DNA of 64,000 nucleotides, from positions 67,414,682-67,478,681 of the forward strand of contig OZ035963.1 of assembly GCA_964034945.1 (NCBI GenBank). The letters run 5' to 3'. Origin of the DNA: Chrysopilus asiliformis (taxonomy: Eukaryota; Arthropoda; Insecta; Diptera; Rhagionidae). Under the pieces are notes generated by a model. That model searched no databases. It was not told where the DNA came from and saw nothing but the letters and a program-made list of their open reading frames with translations. Below, one piece after another: positions 18,660 to 33,100 of this stretch (position 1 is the first letter of the stretch; each line of letters opens with the position of its first letter). The position numbers were made by a program, and so were the translations under genes.

Positions 18660-21600
18660 TCAAAAAATGGAGATAGCTCAAAATGGACCGCGGATTCGCG
18701 ATCCGCGACCCCTCATTACCCTTCACACCAAGTTTCAGCGCGATCGGAGACAAAAAATTTTTTTTTGATTTGTTCGAAAAATCTTAAATTGAAAAGGGCG
18801 AAATGTTAAAACGGGCCCCTAGCGGGTTGGGGGTGGTGCCAGTCGATAGCCAGGGTACCATTACCTGGGGTGTATCATCGTAGGGGGTTGTGAAAATTTC
18901 ATCAAAAACGCGATTTTCCCACTCCTTCATGCTTTTTTTAACGGTTTTCCCTTCCACGGAAAATGTCGCTGATCGCGAATCCGCGGAAAATTTCCCTCGT
19001 TGATCGCGGAAAATTTCGCGATCGCGAATCCGCGGAAAATTTCGCGCTAAATCCGCGGAAAATTTCGCGATCGCGAATCCGCGGAAAATTTCGCGAACGC
19101 GAATCCGCGGAAAATTTCGTGATCGCGAATCCGCGGAAAATTTCGCGATCGCGAATCCGCGGAAAATTTCGCGAACGTGAATCCGCGGAAAATTTCGCGA
19201 ATCCGCGGATTTAGCGCGAAATTTTCCGCGGGTTCGCGATCAGTGAAATTTTCCGCGGATTCACGTTCGCGAAATTTTCCGCGGATTTGCGATCGCGAAA
19301 TTTTCCGCGGATTTAGCGCGAAATTTTCCGCGGATTCGCGATCAGCGACATTTTCCGCGGATTCGCGATCAGCGAAATTTTCCGCGGATTTAGCGCGAAA
19401 TTTTCCGCGGATTCGCGATCAGCGACATTTTTCGCGGATTCGCGATCGCGAAATTTTCCGCGGATTCGCGATCGCGAAATTTTCCGCGGATTTAGCGCGA
19501 AATTTTTCGCGATCAACGAGGGAAATTTTCCGCGGATTCGCGATCAGCGACATTTTCCGTGGAAGGGAAAACCGTTAAAAAAAGCATGAAGGAGTGGGAA
19601 AATCGCGTTTTTGATGAAATTTTCACAACCCCCTACGATGATACACCCCAGGTAATGGTACCCTGGCTATCGACTGGCACCACCCCCAACCCGCTAGGGG
19701 CCCGTTTTAACATTTCGCCCTTTTCAAGTTTAAGATTTTTCGAACAAATCAAAAAAAAAATTTTTGTCTCCGATCGCGCTGAAACTTGGTGTGAAGGGTA
19801 ATGAGGGGTCGCGGATCGCGAATCCGCGGTCCATTTTGAGCTATCTCCATTTTTTGAAGCGACCCTAAGCGCCCTGGCCAAACCGCGAGAGCTATCGAAA
19901 AACGGACCGCGGATTCGTGATCAGCGGCCCCCCATTACCCTTTACACCAAGTTTCAGCGAAATCTATTTTTTGAAAAAAATCGCAAAAATTTGCAGTGGT
20001 TAGTCCATGATTTTTTGATGGCAAAAAATGTTTTTTTCTGAATTTTTGTCTGATCGCGCTGAAACTTGGAATGTAGGGGTTTTGGGCGACGAGAAATCGA
20101 AATCCGCGGTCCATTTTGAGCTATCTCAATTTTTTGAGGCGGCCGCGGTCCGTTTTTCGATAGCTCTCACGGTTTGGCCAGGGCGGCCACGGTTGCCTCA
20201 AAAAATGGAGATAGCTCAAAATGGACCGCGGATTCGCGATCCGCGACCCCTCATTACCCTTCACACCAAGTTTCAGCGCGATCGGAGACAAAAATTTTTT
20301 TTTTGATTTGTTCGAAAAATCTTAAACTTGAAAAGGGCGAAATGTTAAAACGGGCCCCTAGCGGGTTGGGGGTGGTGCCAGTCGATAGCCAGGGTACCAT
20401 TACCTGGGGTGTATCATCGTAGGGGGTTGTGAAAATTTCATCAAAAACGCGATTTTCCCACTCCTTCATGCTTTTTTTAACGGTTTCCCCCGCGGCCGCC
20501 TCAAAAAATGGAGATAGCTCAAAATGAACCGCGGATTCGCGATCCGCGACCCCTCATTACCCTTCACACCAAGTTTCAGCGCGATCGGAGACAAAAAATT
20601 TTTTTTTGATTTGTTCGAAAAATCTTAAATTGAAAAGGGCGAAATGTTAAAACGGGCCCCTAGCGGGTTGGGGGTGGTGCCAGTCGATAGCCAGGGTACC
20701 ATTACCTGGGGTGTATCATCGTAGGGGGTTGTGAAAATTTCATCAAAAACGCGATTTTCCCACTCCTTCATGCTTTTTTTAACGGTTTTCCCTTCCACGG
20801 AAAATGTCGCTGATCGCGAATCCGCGGAAAATTTCCCTCGTTGATCGCGGAAAATTTCGCGATCGCGAATCCGCGGAAAATTTCGCGCTAAATCCGCGGA
20901 AAATTTCGCGATCGCGAATCCGCGGAAAATTTCGCGAACGCGAATCCGCGGAAAATTTCGTGATCGCGAATCCGCGGAAAATTTCGCGATCGCGAATCCG
21001 CGGAAAATTTCGCGAACGTGAATCCGCGGAAAATTTCGCGAATCCGCGGATTTAGCGCGAAATTTTCCGCGGGTTCGCGATCAGTGAAATTTTCCGCGGA
21101 TTCACGTTCGCGAAATTTTCCGCGGATTTGCGATCGCGAAATTTTCCGCGGATTTAGCGCGAAATTTTCCGCGGATTCGCGATCAGCGACATTTTCCGCG
21201 GATTCGCGATCAGCGAAATTTTCCGTGGAAGGGAAAACCGTTAAAAAAAGCATGAAGGAGTGGGAAAATCGCGTTTTTGATGAAATTTTCACAACCCCCT
21301 ACGATGATACACCCCAGGTAATGGTACCCTGGCTATCGACTGGCACCACCCCCAACCCGCTAGGGGCCCGTTTTAACATTTCGCCCTTTTCAAGTTTAAG
21401 ATTTTTCGAACAAATCAAAAAAAAAATTTTTGTCTCCGATCGCGCTGAAACTTGGTGTGAAGGGTAATGAGGGGTCGCGGATCGCGAATCCGCGGTCCAT
21501 TTTGAGCTATCTCCATTTTTTGAGGCGGCCGCGGTCCGTTTTTCGATAGCTCTCACGGTTTGGCCAGGGCGGCCACGGTTGCCTCAAAAAATGGAGATAG

Positions 21601-23780
21601 CTCAAAATGGACCGCGGATTCGCGATCCGCGACCCCTCATTACCCTTCACACCAAGTTTCAGCGCGATCGGAGACAAAAATTTTTTTTTTGATTTGTTCG
21701 AAAAATCTTAAACTTGAAAAGGGCGAAATGTTAAAACGGGCCCCTAGCGGGTTGGGGGTGGTGCCAGTCGATAGCCAGGGTACCATTACCTGGGGTGTAT
21801 CATCGTAGGGGGTTGTGAAAATTTCATCAAAAACGCGATTTTCCCACTCCTTCATGCTTTTTTTAACGGTTTCCCCCGCGGCCGCCTCAAAAAATGGAGA
21901 TAGCTCAAAATGAACCGCGGATTCGCGATCCGCGACCCCTCATTACCCTTCACACCAAGTTTCAGCGCGATCGGAGACAAAAAATTTTTTTTTGATTTGT
22001 TCGAAAAATCTTAAATTGAAAAGGGCGAAATGTTAAAACGGGCCCCTAGCGGGTTGGGGGTGGTGCCAGTCGATAGCCAGGGTACCATTACCTGGGGTGT
22101 ATCATCGTAGGGGGTTGTGAAAATTTCATCAAAAACGCGATTTTCCCACTCCTTCATGCTTTTTTTAACGGTTTTCCCTTCCACGGAAAATGTCGCTGAT
22201 CGCGAATCCGCGGAAAATTTCCCTCGTTGATCGCGGAAAATTTCGCGATCGCGAATCCGCGGAAAATTTCGCGCTAAATCCGCGGAAAATTTCGCGATCG
22301 CGAATCCGCGGAAAATTTCGCGAACGCGAATCCGCGGAAAATTTCGTGATCGCGAATCCGCGGAAAATTTCGCGATCGCGAATCCGCGGAAAATTTCGCG
22401 AACGTGAATCCGCGGAAAATTTCGCGAATCCGCGGATTTAGCGCGAAATTTTCCGCGGGTTCGCGATCAGTGAAATTTTCCGCGGATTCACGTTCGCGAA
22501 ATTTTCCGCGGATTTGCGATCGCGAAATTTTCCGCGGATTTAGCGCGAAATTTTCCGCGGATTCGCGATCAGCGACATTTTCCGCGGATTCGCGATCAGC
22601 GAAATTTTCCGCGGATTCGCGATCAGCGACATTTTCCGCGGATTCGCGATCAGCGAAATTTTCCGCGGATTTAGCGCGAAATTTTCCGCGGATTCGCGAT
22701 CAGCGACATTTTTCGCGGATTCGCGATCGCGAAATTTTCCGCGGATTCGCGATCGCGAAATTTTCCGCGGATTTAGCGCGAAATTTTTCGCGATCAACGA
22801 GGGAAATTTTCCGCGGATTCGCGATCAGCGACATTTTCCGTGGAAGGGAAAACCGTTAAAAAAAGCATGAAGGAGTGGGAAAATCGCGTTTTTGATGAAA
22901 TTTTCACAACCCCCTACGATGATACACCCCAGGTAATGGTACCCTGGCTATCGACTGGCACCACCCCCAACCCGCTAGGGGCCCGTTTTAACATTTCGCC
23001 CTTTTCAAGTTTAAGATTTTTCGAACAAATCAAAAAAAAAATTTTTGTCTCCGATCGCGCTGAAACTTGGTGTGAAGGGTAATGAGGGGTCGCGGATCGC
23101 GAATCCGCGGTCCATTTTGAGCTATCTCCATTTTTTGAAGCGACCCTAAGCGCCCTGGCCAAACCGCGAGAGCTATCGAAAAACGGACCGCGGATTCGTG
23201 ATCAGCGGCCCCCCATTACCCTTTACACCAAGTTTCAGCGAAATCTATTTTTTGAAAAAAATCGCAAAAATTTGCAGTGGTTAGTCCATGATTTTTTGAT
23301 GGCAAAAAATGTTTTTTTCTGAATTTTTGTCTGATCGCGCTGAAACTTGGAATGTAGGGGTTTTGGGCGACGAGAAATCGAAATCCGCGGTCCATTTTGA
23401 GCTATCTCAATTTTTTGAGGCGGCCGCGGTCCGTTTTTCGATAGCTCTCACGGTTTGGCCAGGGCGGCCACGGTTGCCTCAAAAAATGGAGATAGCTCAA
23501 AATGGACCGCGGATTCGCGATCCGCGACCCCTCATTACCCTTCACACCAAGTTTCAGCGCGATCGGAGACAAAAATTTTTTTTTTGATTTGTTCGAAAAA
23601 TCTTAAACTTGAAAAGGGCGAAATGTTAAAACGGGCCCCTAGCGGGTTGGGGGTGGTGCCAGTCGATAGCCAGGGTACCATTACCTGGGGTGTATCATCG
23701 TAGGGGGTTGTGAAAATTTCATCAAAAACGCGATTTTCCCACTCCTTCATGCTTTTTTTAACGGTTTCCCTTCCACGGAA
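18660..23780. repeat. Higher-order duplication of about 3.3 kb
   Basis: The segment from about 18660 to 20487 recurs at about 21873 to 23766. The offset is 3227 bases in the first part and 3281 after a 54-base gain in the short-repeat tract. Between them, about 20130-21225 is repeated at about 21516-22611 with an offset of 1386. Both copies contain an unusual head-to-tail pair of forward heads, joined at TTTCCCCCGCGGCC (20484 and 21870). Confidence 0.8.
19860..20195. repeat. Extended 336 bp linker, type example of eight copies
   Basis: In place of the 56 bp linker, eight junctions carry a 336 bp version: 19860-20195, 23141-23476, 32267-32602, 38013-38348, 44375-44710, 47105-47426 (322 bp), 52913-53248 and 59200-59535. 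It contains TTCGTGATCAGCGGCCCCCC, TTTGCAGTGGTTAGTCCATG, ATTTTTTGATGGCAAAAAAT, TTGGAATGTAGGGGTTTTGG and GCGACGAGAAATCGAAATCC. Several parts match the older foldback block at 9.0-11.2 kb, so it is likely an ancestral junction kept in some units. A half copy is fused directly to a head at about 28265-28330. Confidence 0.85.
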
Positions 23781-26700
23781 AATGTCGCTGATCGCGAATC
23801 CGCGGAAAATTTCCCTCGTTGATCGCGGAAAATTTCGCGATCGCGAATCCGCGGAAAATTTCGCGCTAAATCCGCGGAAAATTTCGCGATCGCGAATCCG
23901 CGGAAAATTTCGCGAACGCGAATCCGCGGAAAATTTCGTGATCGCGAATCCGCGGAAAATTTCGCGATCGCGAATCCGCGGAAAATTTCGCGAACGCGAA
24001 TCCGCGGAAAATTTCGCGAATCCGCGGATTTAGCGCGAAATTTTCCGCGGGTTCGCGATCAATTTTCCGCGGATTCACGTTCGCGAAATTTTCCGCGGAT
24101 TCGCGATCGCGAAATTTTCCGCGGATTCGCGATCACGAAATTTTCCGCGGATTCGCGTTCGCGAAATTTTCCGCGGATTCGCGATCGCGAAATTTTCCGC
24201 GGATTTAGCGCGAAATTTTCCGCGGATTCGCGATCGCGAAATTTTCCGCGATCAACGAGGGAAATTTTCCGCGGATTCGCGATCAGCGACATTTTCCGTG
24301 GAAGGGAAAACCGTTAAAAAAAGCATGAAGGAGTGGGAAAATCGCGTTTTTGATGAAATTTTCACAACCCCCTACGATGATACACCCCAGGTAATGGTAC
24401 CCTGGCTATCGACTGGCACCACCCCCAACCCGCTAGGGGCCCGTTTTAACATTTCGTCCTTTTCAAGTTTAAGATTTTTCGAACAAATCAAAAAAAAAAT
24501 TTTTGTCTCCGATCGCGCTGAAACTTGGTGTGAAGGGTAATGAGGGGTCGCGGATCGCGAATCCGCGGTCCATTTTGAGCTATCTCCATTTTTTGAGGCA
24601 ACCGTGGCCGCCCTGGCCAAACCGTGAGAGCTATCGAAAAACGGACCGCGGCCGCCTCAAAAAATGGAGATAGCTCAAAATGGACCGCGGATTCGCGATC
24701 CGCGACCCCTCATTACCCTTCACACCAAGTTTCAGCGCGATCGGAGACAAAAATTTTTTTTTTGATTTGTTCGAAAAATCTTAAACTTGAAAAGGGCGAA
24801 ATGTTAAAACGGGCCCCTAGCGGGTTGGGGGTGGTGCCAGTCGATAGCCAGGGTACCATTACCTGGGGTGTATCATCGTAGGGGGTTGTGAAAATTTCAT
24901 CAAAAACGCGATTTTCCCACTCCTTCATGCTTTTTTTAACGGTTTTCCCTTCCACGGAAAATGTCGCTGATCGCGAATCCGCGGAAAATTTCCCTCGTTG
25001 ATCGCGGAAAATTTCGCGATCGCGAATCCGCGGAAAATTTCGCGCTAAATCCGCGGAAAATTTCGCGATCCCGAATCCGCGGAAAATTTCGCGAACGCGA
25101 ATCCGCGGAAAATTTCGTGATCGCGAATCCGCGGAAAATTTCGCGATCGCGAATCCGCGGAAAATTTCGCGAACGCGAATCCGCGGAAAATTTCGCGAAT
25201 CCGCGGATTTAGCGCGAAATTTTCCGCGGGTTCGCGATCAGTGAAATTTTCCGCGGATTCACGTTCGCGAAATTTTCCGCGGATTCGCGATCGCGAAATT
25301 TTCCGCGGATTTAGCGCGAAATTTTCCGCGGATTCGCGATCAGCGACATTTTCCGCGGATTCGCGATCAGCGAAATTTTCCGCGGATTTAGCGCGAAATT
25401 TTCCGCGGATTCGCGATCAGCGACATTTTTCGCGGATTCGCGATCGCGAAATTTTCCGCGGATTCGCGATCGCGAAATTTTCCGCGGATTCGCGATCGCG
25501 AAATTTTCCGCGGATTTAGCGCGAAATTTTCCGCGGATTCGCGATCGCGAAATTTTCCGCGATCAACGAGGGAAATTTTCCGCGGATTCGCGATCAGCGA
25601 CATTTTCCGTGGAAGGGAAAACCGTTAAAAAAAGCATGAAGGAGTGGGAAAATCGCGTTTTTGATGAAATTTTCACAACCCCCTACGATGATACACCCCA
25701 GGTAATGGTACCCTGGCTATCGACTGGCACCACCCCCAACCCGCTAGGGGCCCGTTTTAACATTTCGTCCTTTTCAAGTTTAAGATTTTTCGAACAAATC
25801 AAAAAAAAAATTTTTGTCTCCGATCGCGCTGAAACTTGGTGTGAAGGGTAATGAGGGGTCGCGGATCGCGAATCCGCGGTCCATTTTGAGCTATCTCCAT
25901 TTTTTGAGGCAACCGTGGCCGCCCTGGCCAAACCGTGAGAGCTATCGAAAAACGGACCGCGGCCGCCTCAAAAAATGGAGATAGCTCAAAATGGACCGCG
26001 GATTCGCGATCCGCGACCCCTCATTACCCTTCACACCAAGTTTCAGCGCGATCGGAGACAAAAAATTTTTTTTTGATTTGTTCGAAAAATCTTAAATTGA
26101 AAAGGGCGAAATGTTAAAACGGGCCCCTAGCGGGTTGGGGGTGGTGCCAGTCGATAGCCAGGGTACCATTACCTGGGGTGTATCATCGTAGGGGGTTGTG
26201 AAAATTTCATCAAAAACGCGATTTTCCCACTCCTTCATGCTTTTTTTAACGGTTTTCCCTTCCACGGAAAATGTCGCTGATCGCGAATCCGCGGAAAATT
26301 TCCCTCGTTGATCGCGGAAAATTTCGCGATCGCGAATCCGCGGAAAATTTCGCGCTAAATCCGCGGAAAATTTCGCGATCGCGAATCCGCGGAAAATTTC
26401 GCGATCGCGAATCCGCGGAAAATTTCGCGATCGCGAATCCGCGAAAAATGTCGCTGATCGCGAATCCGCGGAAAATTTCGCGCTAAATCCGCGGAAAATT
26501 TCGCTGATCGCGAATCCGCGGAAAATGTCGCTGATCGCGAATCCGCGGAAAATTTCGCGCTAAATCCGCGGATTCGCGAAATTTTCCGCGGATTCGCGTT
26601 CGCGAAATTTTCCGCGGATTCGCGATCGCGAAATTTTCCGCGGATTCGCGATCACGAAATTTTCCGCGGATTCGCGTTCGCGAAATTTTCCGCGGATTCG

Positions 26701-29700
26701 CGATCGCGAAATTTTCCGCGGATTTAGCGCGAAATTTTCCGCGGATTCGCGATCGCGAAATTTTCCGCGATCAACGAGGGAAATTTTCCGCGGATTCGCG
26801 ATCAGCGACATTTTCCGTGGAAGGGAAAACCGTTAAAAAAAGCATGAAGGAGTGGGAAAATCGCGTTTTTGATGAAATTTTCACAACCCCCTACGATGAT
26901 ACACCCCAGGTAATGGTACCCTGGCTATCGACTGGCACCACCCCCAACCCGCTAGGGGCCCGTTTTAACATTTCGTCCTTTTCAAGTTTAAGATTTTTCG
27001 AACAAATCAAAAAAAAAATTTTTGTCTCCGATCGCGCTGAAACTTGGTGTGAAGGGTAATGAGGGGTCGCGGATCGCGAATCCGCGGTCCATTTTGAGCT
27101 ATCTCCATTTTTTGAGGCAACCGTGGCCGCCCTGGCCAAACCGTGAGAGCTATCGAAAAACGGACCGCGGCCGCCTCAAAAAATGGAGATAGCTCAAAAT
27201 GGACCGCGGATTCGCGATCCGCGACCCCTCATTACCCTTCACACCAAGTTTCAGCGCGATCGGAGACAAAAAATTTTTTTTTGATTTGTTCGAAAAATCT
27301 TAAACTTGAAAAGGGCGAAATGTTAAAACGGGCCCCTAGCGGGTTGGGGGTGGTGCCAGTCGATAGCCAGGGTACCATTACCTGGGGTGTATCATCGTAG
27401 GGGGTTGTGAAAATTTCATCAAAAACGCGATTTTCCCACTCCTTCATGCTTTTTTTAACGGTTTTCCCTTCCACGGAAAATGTCGCCGATCGCGAATCCG
27501 CGGAAAATTTCCCTCGTTGATCGCGGAAAATTTCGCGATCGCGAATCCGCGGAAAATTTCGCGCTAAATCCGCGGAAAATTTCGCGATCGCGAATCCGCG
27601 GAAAATTTCGCGAACGCGAATCCGCGGAAAATTTCGTGATCGCGAATCCGCGGAAAATTTCGCGATCGCGAATCCGCGGAAAATTTCGCGAACGTGAATC
27701 CGCGGAAAATTTCGCGAATCCGCGCATTTAGCGCGAAATTTTCCGCGGATTCACGTTCGCGAAATTTTCCGCGGATTTGCGATCGCGAAATTTTCCGCGG
27801 ATTTAGCGCGAAATTTTCCGCGGATTCGCGATCAGCGACATTTTCCGCGGATTCGCGATCAGCGAAATTTTCCGCGGATTTAGCGCGAAATTTTCCGCGG
27901 ATTCGCGATCAGCGACATTTTTCGCGGATTCGCGATCGCGAAATTTTCCGCGGATTCGCGATCGCGAAATTTTCCGCGGATTTAGCGCGAAATTTTTCGC
28001 GATCAACGAGGGAAATTTTCCGCGGATTCGCGATCAGCGACATTTTCCGTGGAAGGGAAAACCGTTAAAAAAAGCATGAAGGAGTGGGAAAATCGCGTTT
28101 TTGATGAAATTTTCACAACCCCCTACGATGATACACCCCAGGTAATGGTACCCTGGCTATCGACTGGCACCACCCCCAACCCGCTAGGGGCCCGTTTTAA
28201 CATTTCGTCCTTTTCAAGTTTAAGATTTTTCGAACAAATCAAAAAAAAAATTTTTGTCTCCGATCGCGCTGAAACTTGGAATGTAGGGGTTTTGGGCGAC
28301 GAGAAATCGAAATCCGCGGTCCATTTTGAGCTATCTCCATTTTTTGAGGCGGCCGCGGTCCGTTTTTCGATAGCTCTCACGGTTTGGCCAGGGCGGCCAC
28401 GGTTGCCTCAAAAAATGGAGATAGCTCAAAATGGACCGCGGATTCGCGATCCGCGACCCCTCATTACCCTTCACACCAAGCTTCAGCGCGATCGGAGACA
28501 AAAAATTTTTTTTTTATTTGTTCGAAAAATCTTAAACTTGAAAAGGGCGAAATGTTAAAACGGGCCCCTAGCGGGTTGGGGGTGGTGCCAGTTGATAGCC
28601 AGGGTACCATTACCTGGGGTGTATCATCGTAGGGGGTTGTGAAAATTTCATCAAAAACGCGATTTTCCCACTCCTTCATGCTTTTTTTAACGGTTTTCCC
28701 TTCCACGGAAAATGTCGCTGATCGCGAATCCGCGGAAAATTTCCCTCGTTGATCGCGGAAAATTTCGCGATCGCGAATCCGCGGAAAATTTCGCGCTAAA
28801 TTTCGCGCTAAATCCGCGGAAAATGTCGCTGATCGCGAATCCGCGGAAAATGTCGCGAATCCGCGGAAAATTTCCCTTGCTGATCGCGAATCCGCGGAAA
28901 ATTTCGCGATCGCGAATCCGCGGAAAATTTCGCGATCGCGAATCCGCGGAAAATTTCGCGACCGCGAATCCGCGGAAAATTTCGCGCTAAATCCGCGGAA
29001 AATTTCGCGCTAAATCCGCGGAAAATTTCGCGATCGCGAATCCGCGGAAAATTTCGCGAACGTGAATCCGCGGAAAATTTCGCGAATCCGCGGATTTAGC
29101 GCGAAATTTTCCGCGGGTTCGCGATCAATTTTCCGCGGATTCACGTTCGCGAAATTTTCCGCGGATTCGCGATCGCGAAATTTTCCGCGGATTTAGCGCG
29201 AAATTTTCCGCGGATTCGCGATCAGCGACATTTTCCGCGGATTCGCGATCAGCGAAATTTTCCGCGGATTCGCGATCAGCGAAATTTTCCGCGGATTTAG
29301 CGCGAAATTTTCCGCGGATTCGCGATCAGCGAAATTTTCCGCGGATTTAGCGCGAAATTTTCCGCGGATTCGCGATCAGCGACATTTTTCGCGGATTCGC
29401 GATCGCGAAATTTTCCGCGGATTCGCGATCGCGAAATTTTCCGCGGATTTAGCGCGAAATTTTTCGCGATCAACGAGGGAAATTTTCCGCGGATTCGCGA
29501 TCAGCGACATTTTCCGTGGAAGGGAAAACCGTTAAAAAAAGCATGAAGGAGTGGGAAAATCGCGTTTTTGATGAAATTTTCACAACCCCCTACGATGATA
29601 CACCCCAGGTAATGGTACCCTGGCTATCGACTGGCACCACCCCCAACCCGCTAGGGGCCCGTTTTAACATTTCGTCCTTTTCAAGTTTAAGATTTTTCGA

Positions 29701-30178
29701 ACAAATCAAAAAAAAAATTTTTGTCTCCGATCGCGCTGAAACTTGGTGTGAAGGGTAATGAGGGGTCGCGGATCGCGAATCCGCGGTCCATTTTGAGCTA
29801 TCTCCATTTTTTGAGGCAACCGTGGCCGCCCTGGCCAAACCGTGAGAGCTATCGAAAAACGGACCGCGGCCGCCTCAAAAAATGGAGATAGCTCAAAATG
29901 GACCGCGGATTCGCGATCCGCGACCCCTCATTACCCTTCACACCAAGTTTCAGCGCGATCGGAGACAAAAAATTTTTTTTTGATTTGTTCGAAAAATCTT
30001 AAACTTGAAAAGGGCGAAATGTTAAAACGGGCCCCTAGCGGGTTGGGGGTGGTGCCAGTCGATAGCCAGGGTACCATTACCTGGGGTGTATCATCGTAGG
30101 GGGTTGTGAAAATTTCATCAAAAACGCGATTTTCCCACTCCTTCATGCTTTTTTTAACGGTTTTCCCTTCCACGGAAA

Positions 30179-33100
30179 ATGTCGCTGATCGCGAATCCGC
30201 GGAAAATTTCCCTCGTTGATCGCGGAAAATTTCGCGATCGCGAATCCGCGGAAAATTTCGCGCTAAATTTCGCGCTAAATCCGCGGAAAATGTCGCTGAT
30301 CGCGAATCCGCGGAAAATGTCGCGAATCCGCGGAAAATTTCCCTTGCTGATCGCGAATCCGCGGAAAATTTCGCGATCGCGAATCCGCGGAAAATTTCGC
30401 GATCGCGAATCCGCGGAAAATTTCGCGAACGTGAATCCGCGGAAAATTTCGCGAATCCGCGGATTTAGCGCGAAATTTTCCGCGGGTTCGCGATCAATTT
30501 TCCGCGGATTCACGTTCGCGAAATTTTCCGCGGATTCGCGATCGCGAAATTTTCCGCGGATTTAGCGCGAAATTTTCCGCGGATTCGCGATCAGCGACAT
30601 TTTCCGCGGATTCGCGATCAGCGAAATTTTCCGCGGATTCGCGATCAGCGAAATTTTCCGCGGATTCACGTTCGCGAAATTTTCCGCGGATTCGCGATCG
30701 CGAAATTTTCCGCGGATTCGCGATCACGAAATTTTCCGCGGATTCGCGTTCGCGAAATTTTCCGCGGATTCGCGATCGCGAAATTTTCCGCGGATTTAGC
30801 GCGAAATTTTCCGCGGATTCGCGATCGCGAAATTTTCCGCGATCAACGAGGGAAATTTTCCGCGGATTCGCGATCAGCGACATTTTCCGTGGAAGGGAAA
30901 ACCGTTAAAAAAAGCATGAAGGAGTGGGAAAATCGCGTTTTTGATGAAATTTTCACAACCCCCTACGATGATACACCCCAGGTAATGGTACCCTGGCTAT
31001 CGACTGGCACCACCCCCAACCCGCTAGGGGCCCGTTTTAACATTTCGTCCTTTTCAAGTTTAAGATTTTTCGAACAAATCAAAAAAAAAATTTTTGTCTC
31101 CGATCGCGCTGAAACTTGGTGTGAAGGGTAATGAGGGGTCGCGGATCGCGAATCCGCGGTCCATTTTGAGCTATCTCCATTTTTTGAGGCAACCGTGGCC
31201 GCCCTGGCCAAACCGTGAGAGCTATCGAAAAACGGACCGCGGCCGCCTCAAAAAATGGAGATAGCTCAAAATGGACCGCGGATTCGCGATCCGCGACCCC
31301 TCATTACCCTTCACACCAAGTTTCAGCGCGATCGGAGACAAAAAATTTTTTTTTGATTTGTTCGAAAAATCTTAAACTTGAAAAGGGCGAAATGTTAAAA
31401 CGGGCCCCTAGCGGGTTGGGGGTGGTGCCAGTCGATAGCCAGGGTACCATTACCTGGGGTGTATCATCGTAGGGGGTTGTGAAAATTTCATCAAAAACGC
31501 GATTTTCCCACTCCTTCATGCTTTTTTTAACGGTTTTCCCTTCCACGGAAAATGTCGCTGATCGCGAATCCGCGGAAAATTTCCCTCGTTGATCGCGGAA
31601 AATTTCGCGATCGCGAATCCGCGGAAAATTTCGCGCTAAATCCGCGGAAAATTTCGCGATCGCGAATCCGCGGAAAATTTCGCGAACGCGAATCCGCGGA
31701 AAATTTCGTGATCGCGAAATCCGCGGAAAATTTCGCGAACGTGAATCCGCGGAAAATTTCACTGATCGCGAACCCGCGGATTTGCGATCGCGAAATTTTC
31801 CGCGGATTTAGCGCGACATTTTTCGCGGATTCGCGATCAGCGACATTTTCCGCGGATTCGCGATCGCGAAATTTTCCGCGGATTCGCGATCGCGAAATTT
31901 TCCGCGGATTTAGCGCGAAATTTTTCGCGATCAACGAGGGAAATTTTCCGCGGATTCGCGATCAGCGACATTTTCCGTGGAAGGGAAAACCGTTAAAAAA
32001 AGCATGAAGGAGTGGGAAAATCGCGTTTTTGATGAAATTTTCACAACCCCCTACGATGATACACCCCAGGTAATGGTACCCTGGCTATCGACTGGCACCA
32101 CCCCCAACCCGCTAGGGGCCCGTTTTAACATTTCGCCCTTTTCAAGTTTAAGATTTTTCGAACAAATCAAAAAAAAATTTTTTGTCTCCGATCGCGCTGA
32201 AACTTGGTGTGAAGGGTAATAAGGGCTCGCGGATCGCGAATTTTGAGCTATCTCCATTTTTTGAAGCGACCCTAAGCGCCCTGGCCAAACCGCGAGAGCT
32301 ATCGAAAAACGGACCGCGGATTCGTGATCAGCGGCCCCCCATTACCCTTTACACCAAGTTTCAGCGAAATCTATTTTTTGAAAAAAATCGCAAAAATTTG
32401 CAGTGGTTAGTCCATGATTTTTTGATGGCAAAAAATGTTTTTTTCTGAATTTTTGTCTGATCGCGCTGAAACTTGGAATGTAGGGGTTTTGGGCGACGAG
32501 AAATCGAAATCCGCGGTCCATTTTGAGCTATCTCCATTTTTTGAGGCGGCCGCGGTCCGTTTTTCGATAGCTCTCACGGTTTGGCCAGGGCGGCCACGGT
32601 TGCCTCAAAAAATGGAGATAGCTCAAAATGGACCGCGGATTCGCGATCCGCGACCCCTCATTACCCTTCACACCAAGCTTCAGCGCGATCGGAGACAAAA
32701 AATTTTTTTTTGATTTGTTCGAAAAATCTTAAACTTGAAAAGGGCGAAATGTTAAAACGGGCCCCTAGCGGGTTGGGGGTGGTGCCAGTCGATAGCCAGG
32801 GTACCATTACCTGGGGTGTATCATCGTAGGGGGTTGTGAAAATTTCATCAAAAACGCGATTTTCCCACTCCTTCATGCTTTTTTTAACGGTTTTCCCTTC
32901 CACGGAAAATGTCGCTGATCGCGAATCCGCGGAAAATTTCCCTCGTTGATCGCGGAAAATTTCGCGATCGCGAATCCGCGGAAAATTTCGCGCTAAATTT
33001 CGCGCTAAATCCGCGGAAAATGTCGCTGATCGCGAATCCGCGGAAAATGTCGCGAATCCGCGGAAAATTTCCCTTGCTGATCGCGAATCCGCGGAAAATT

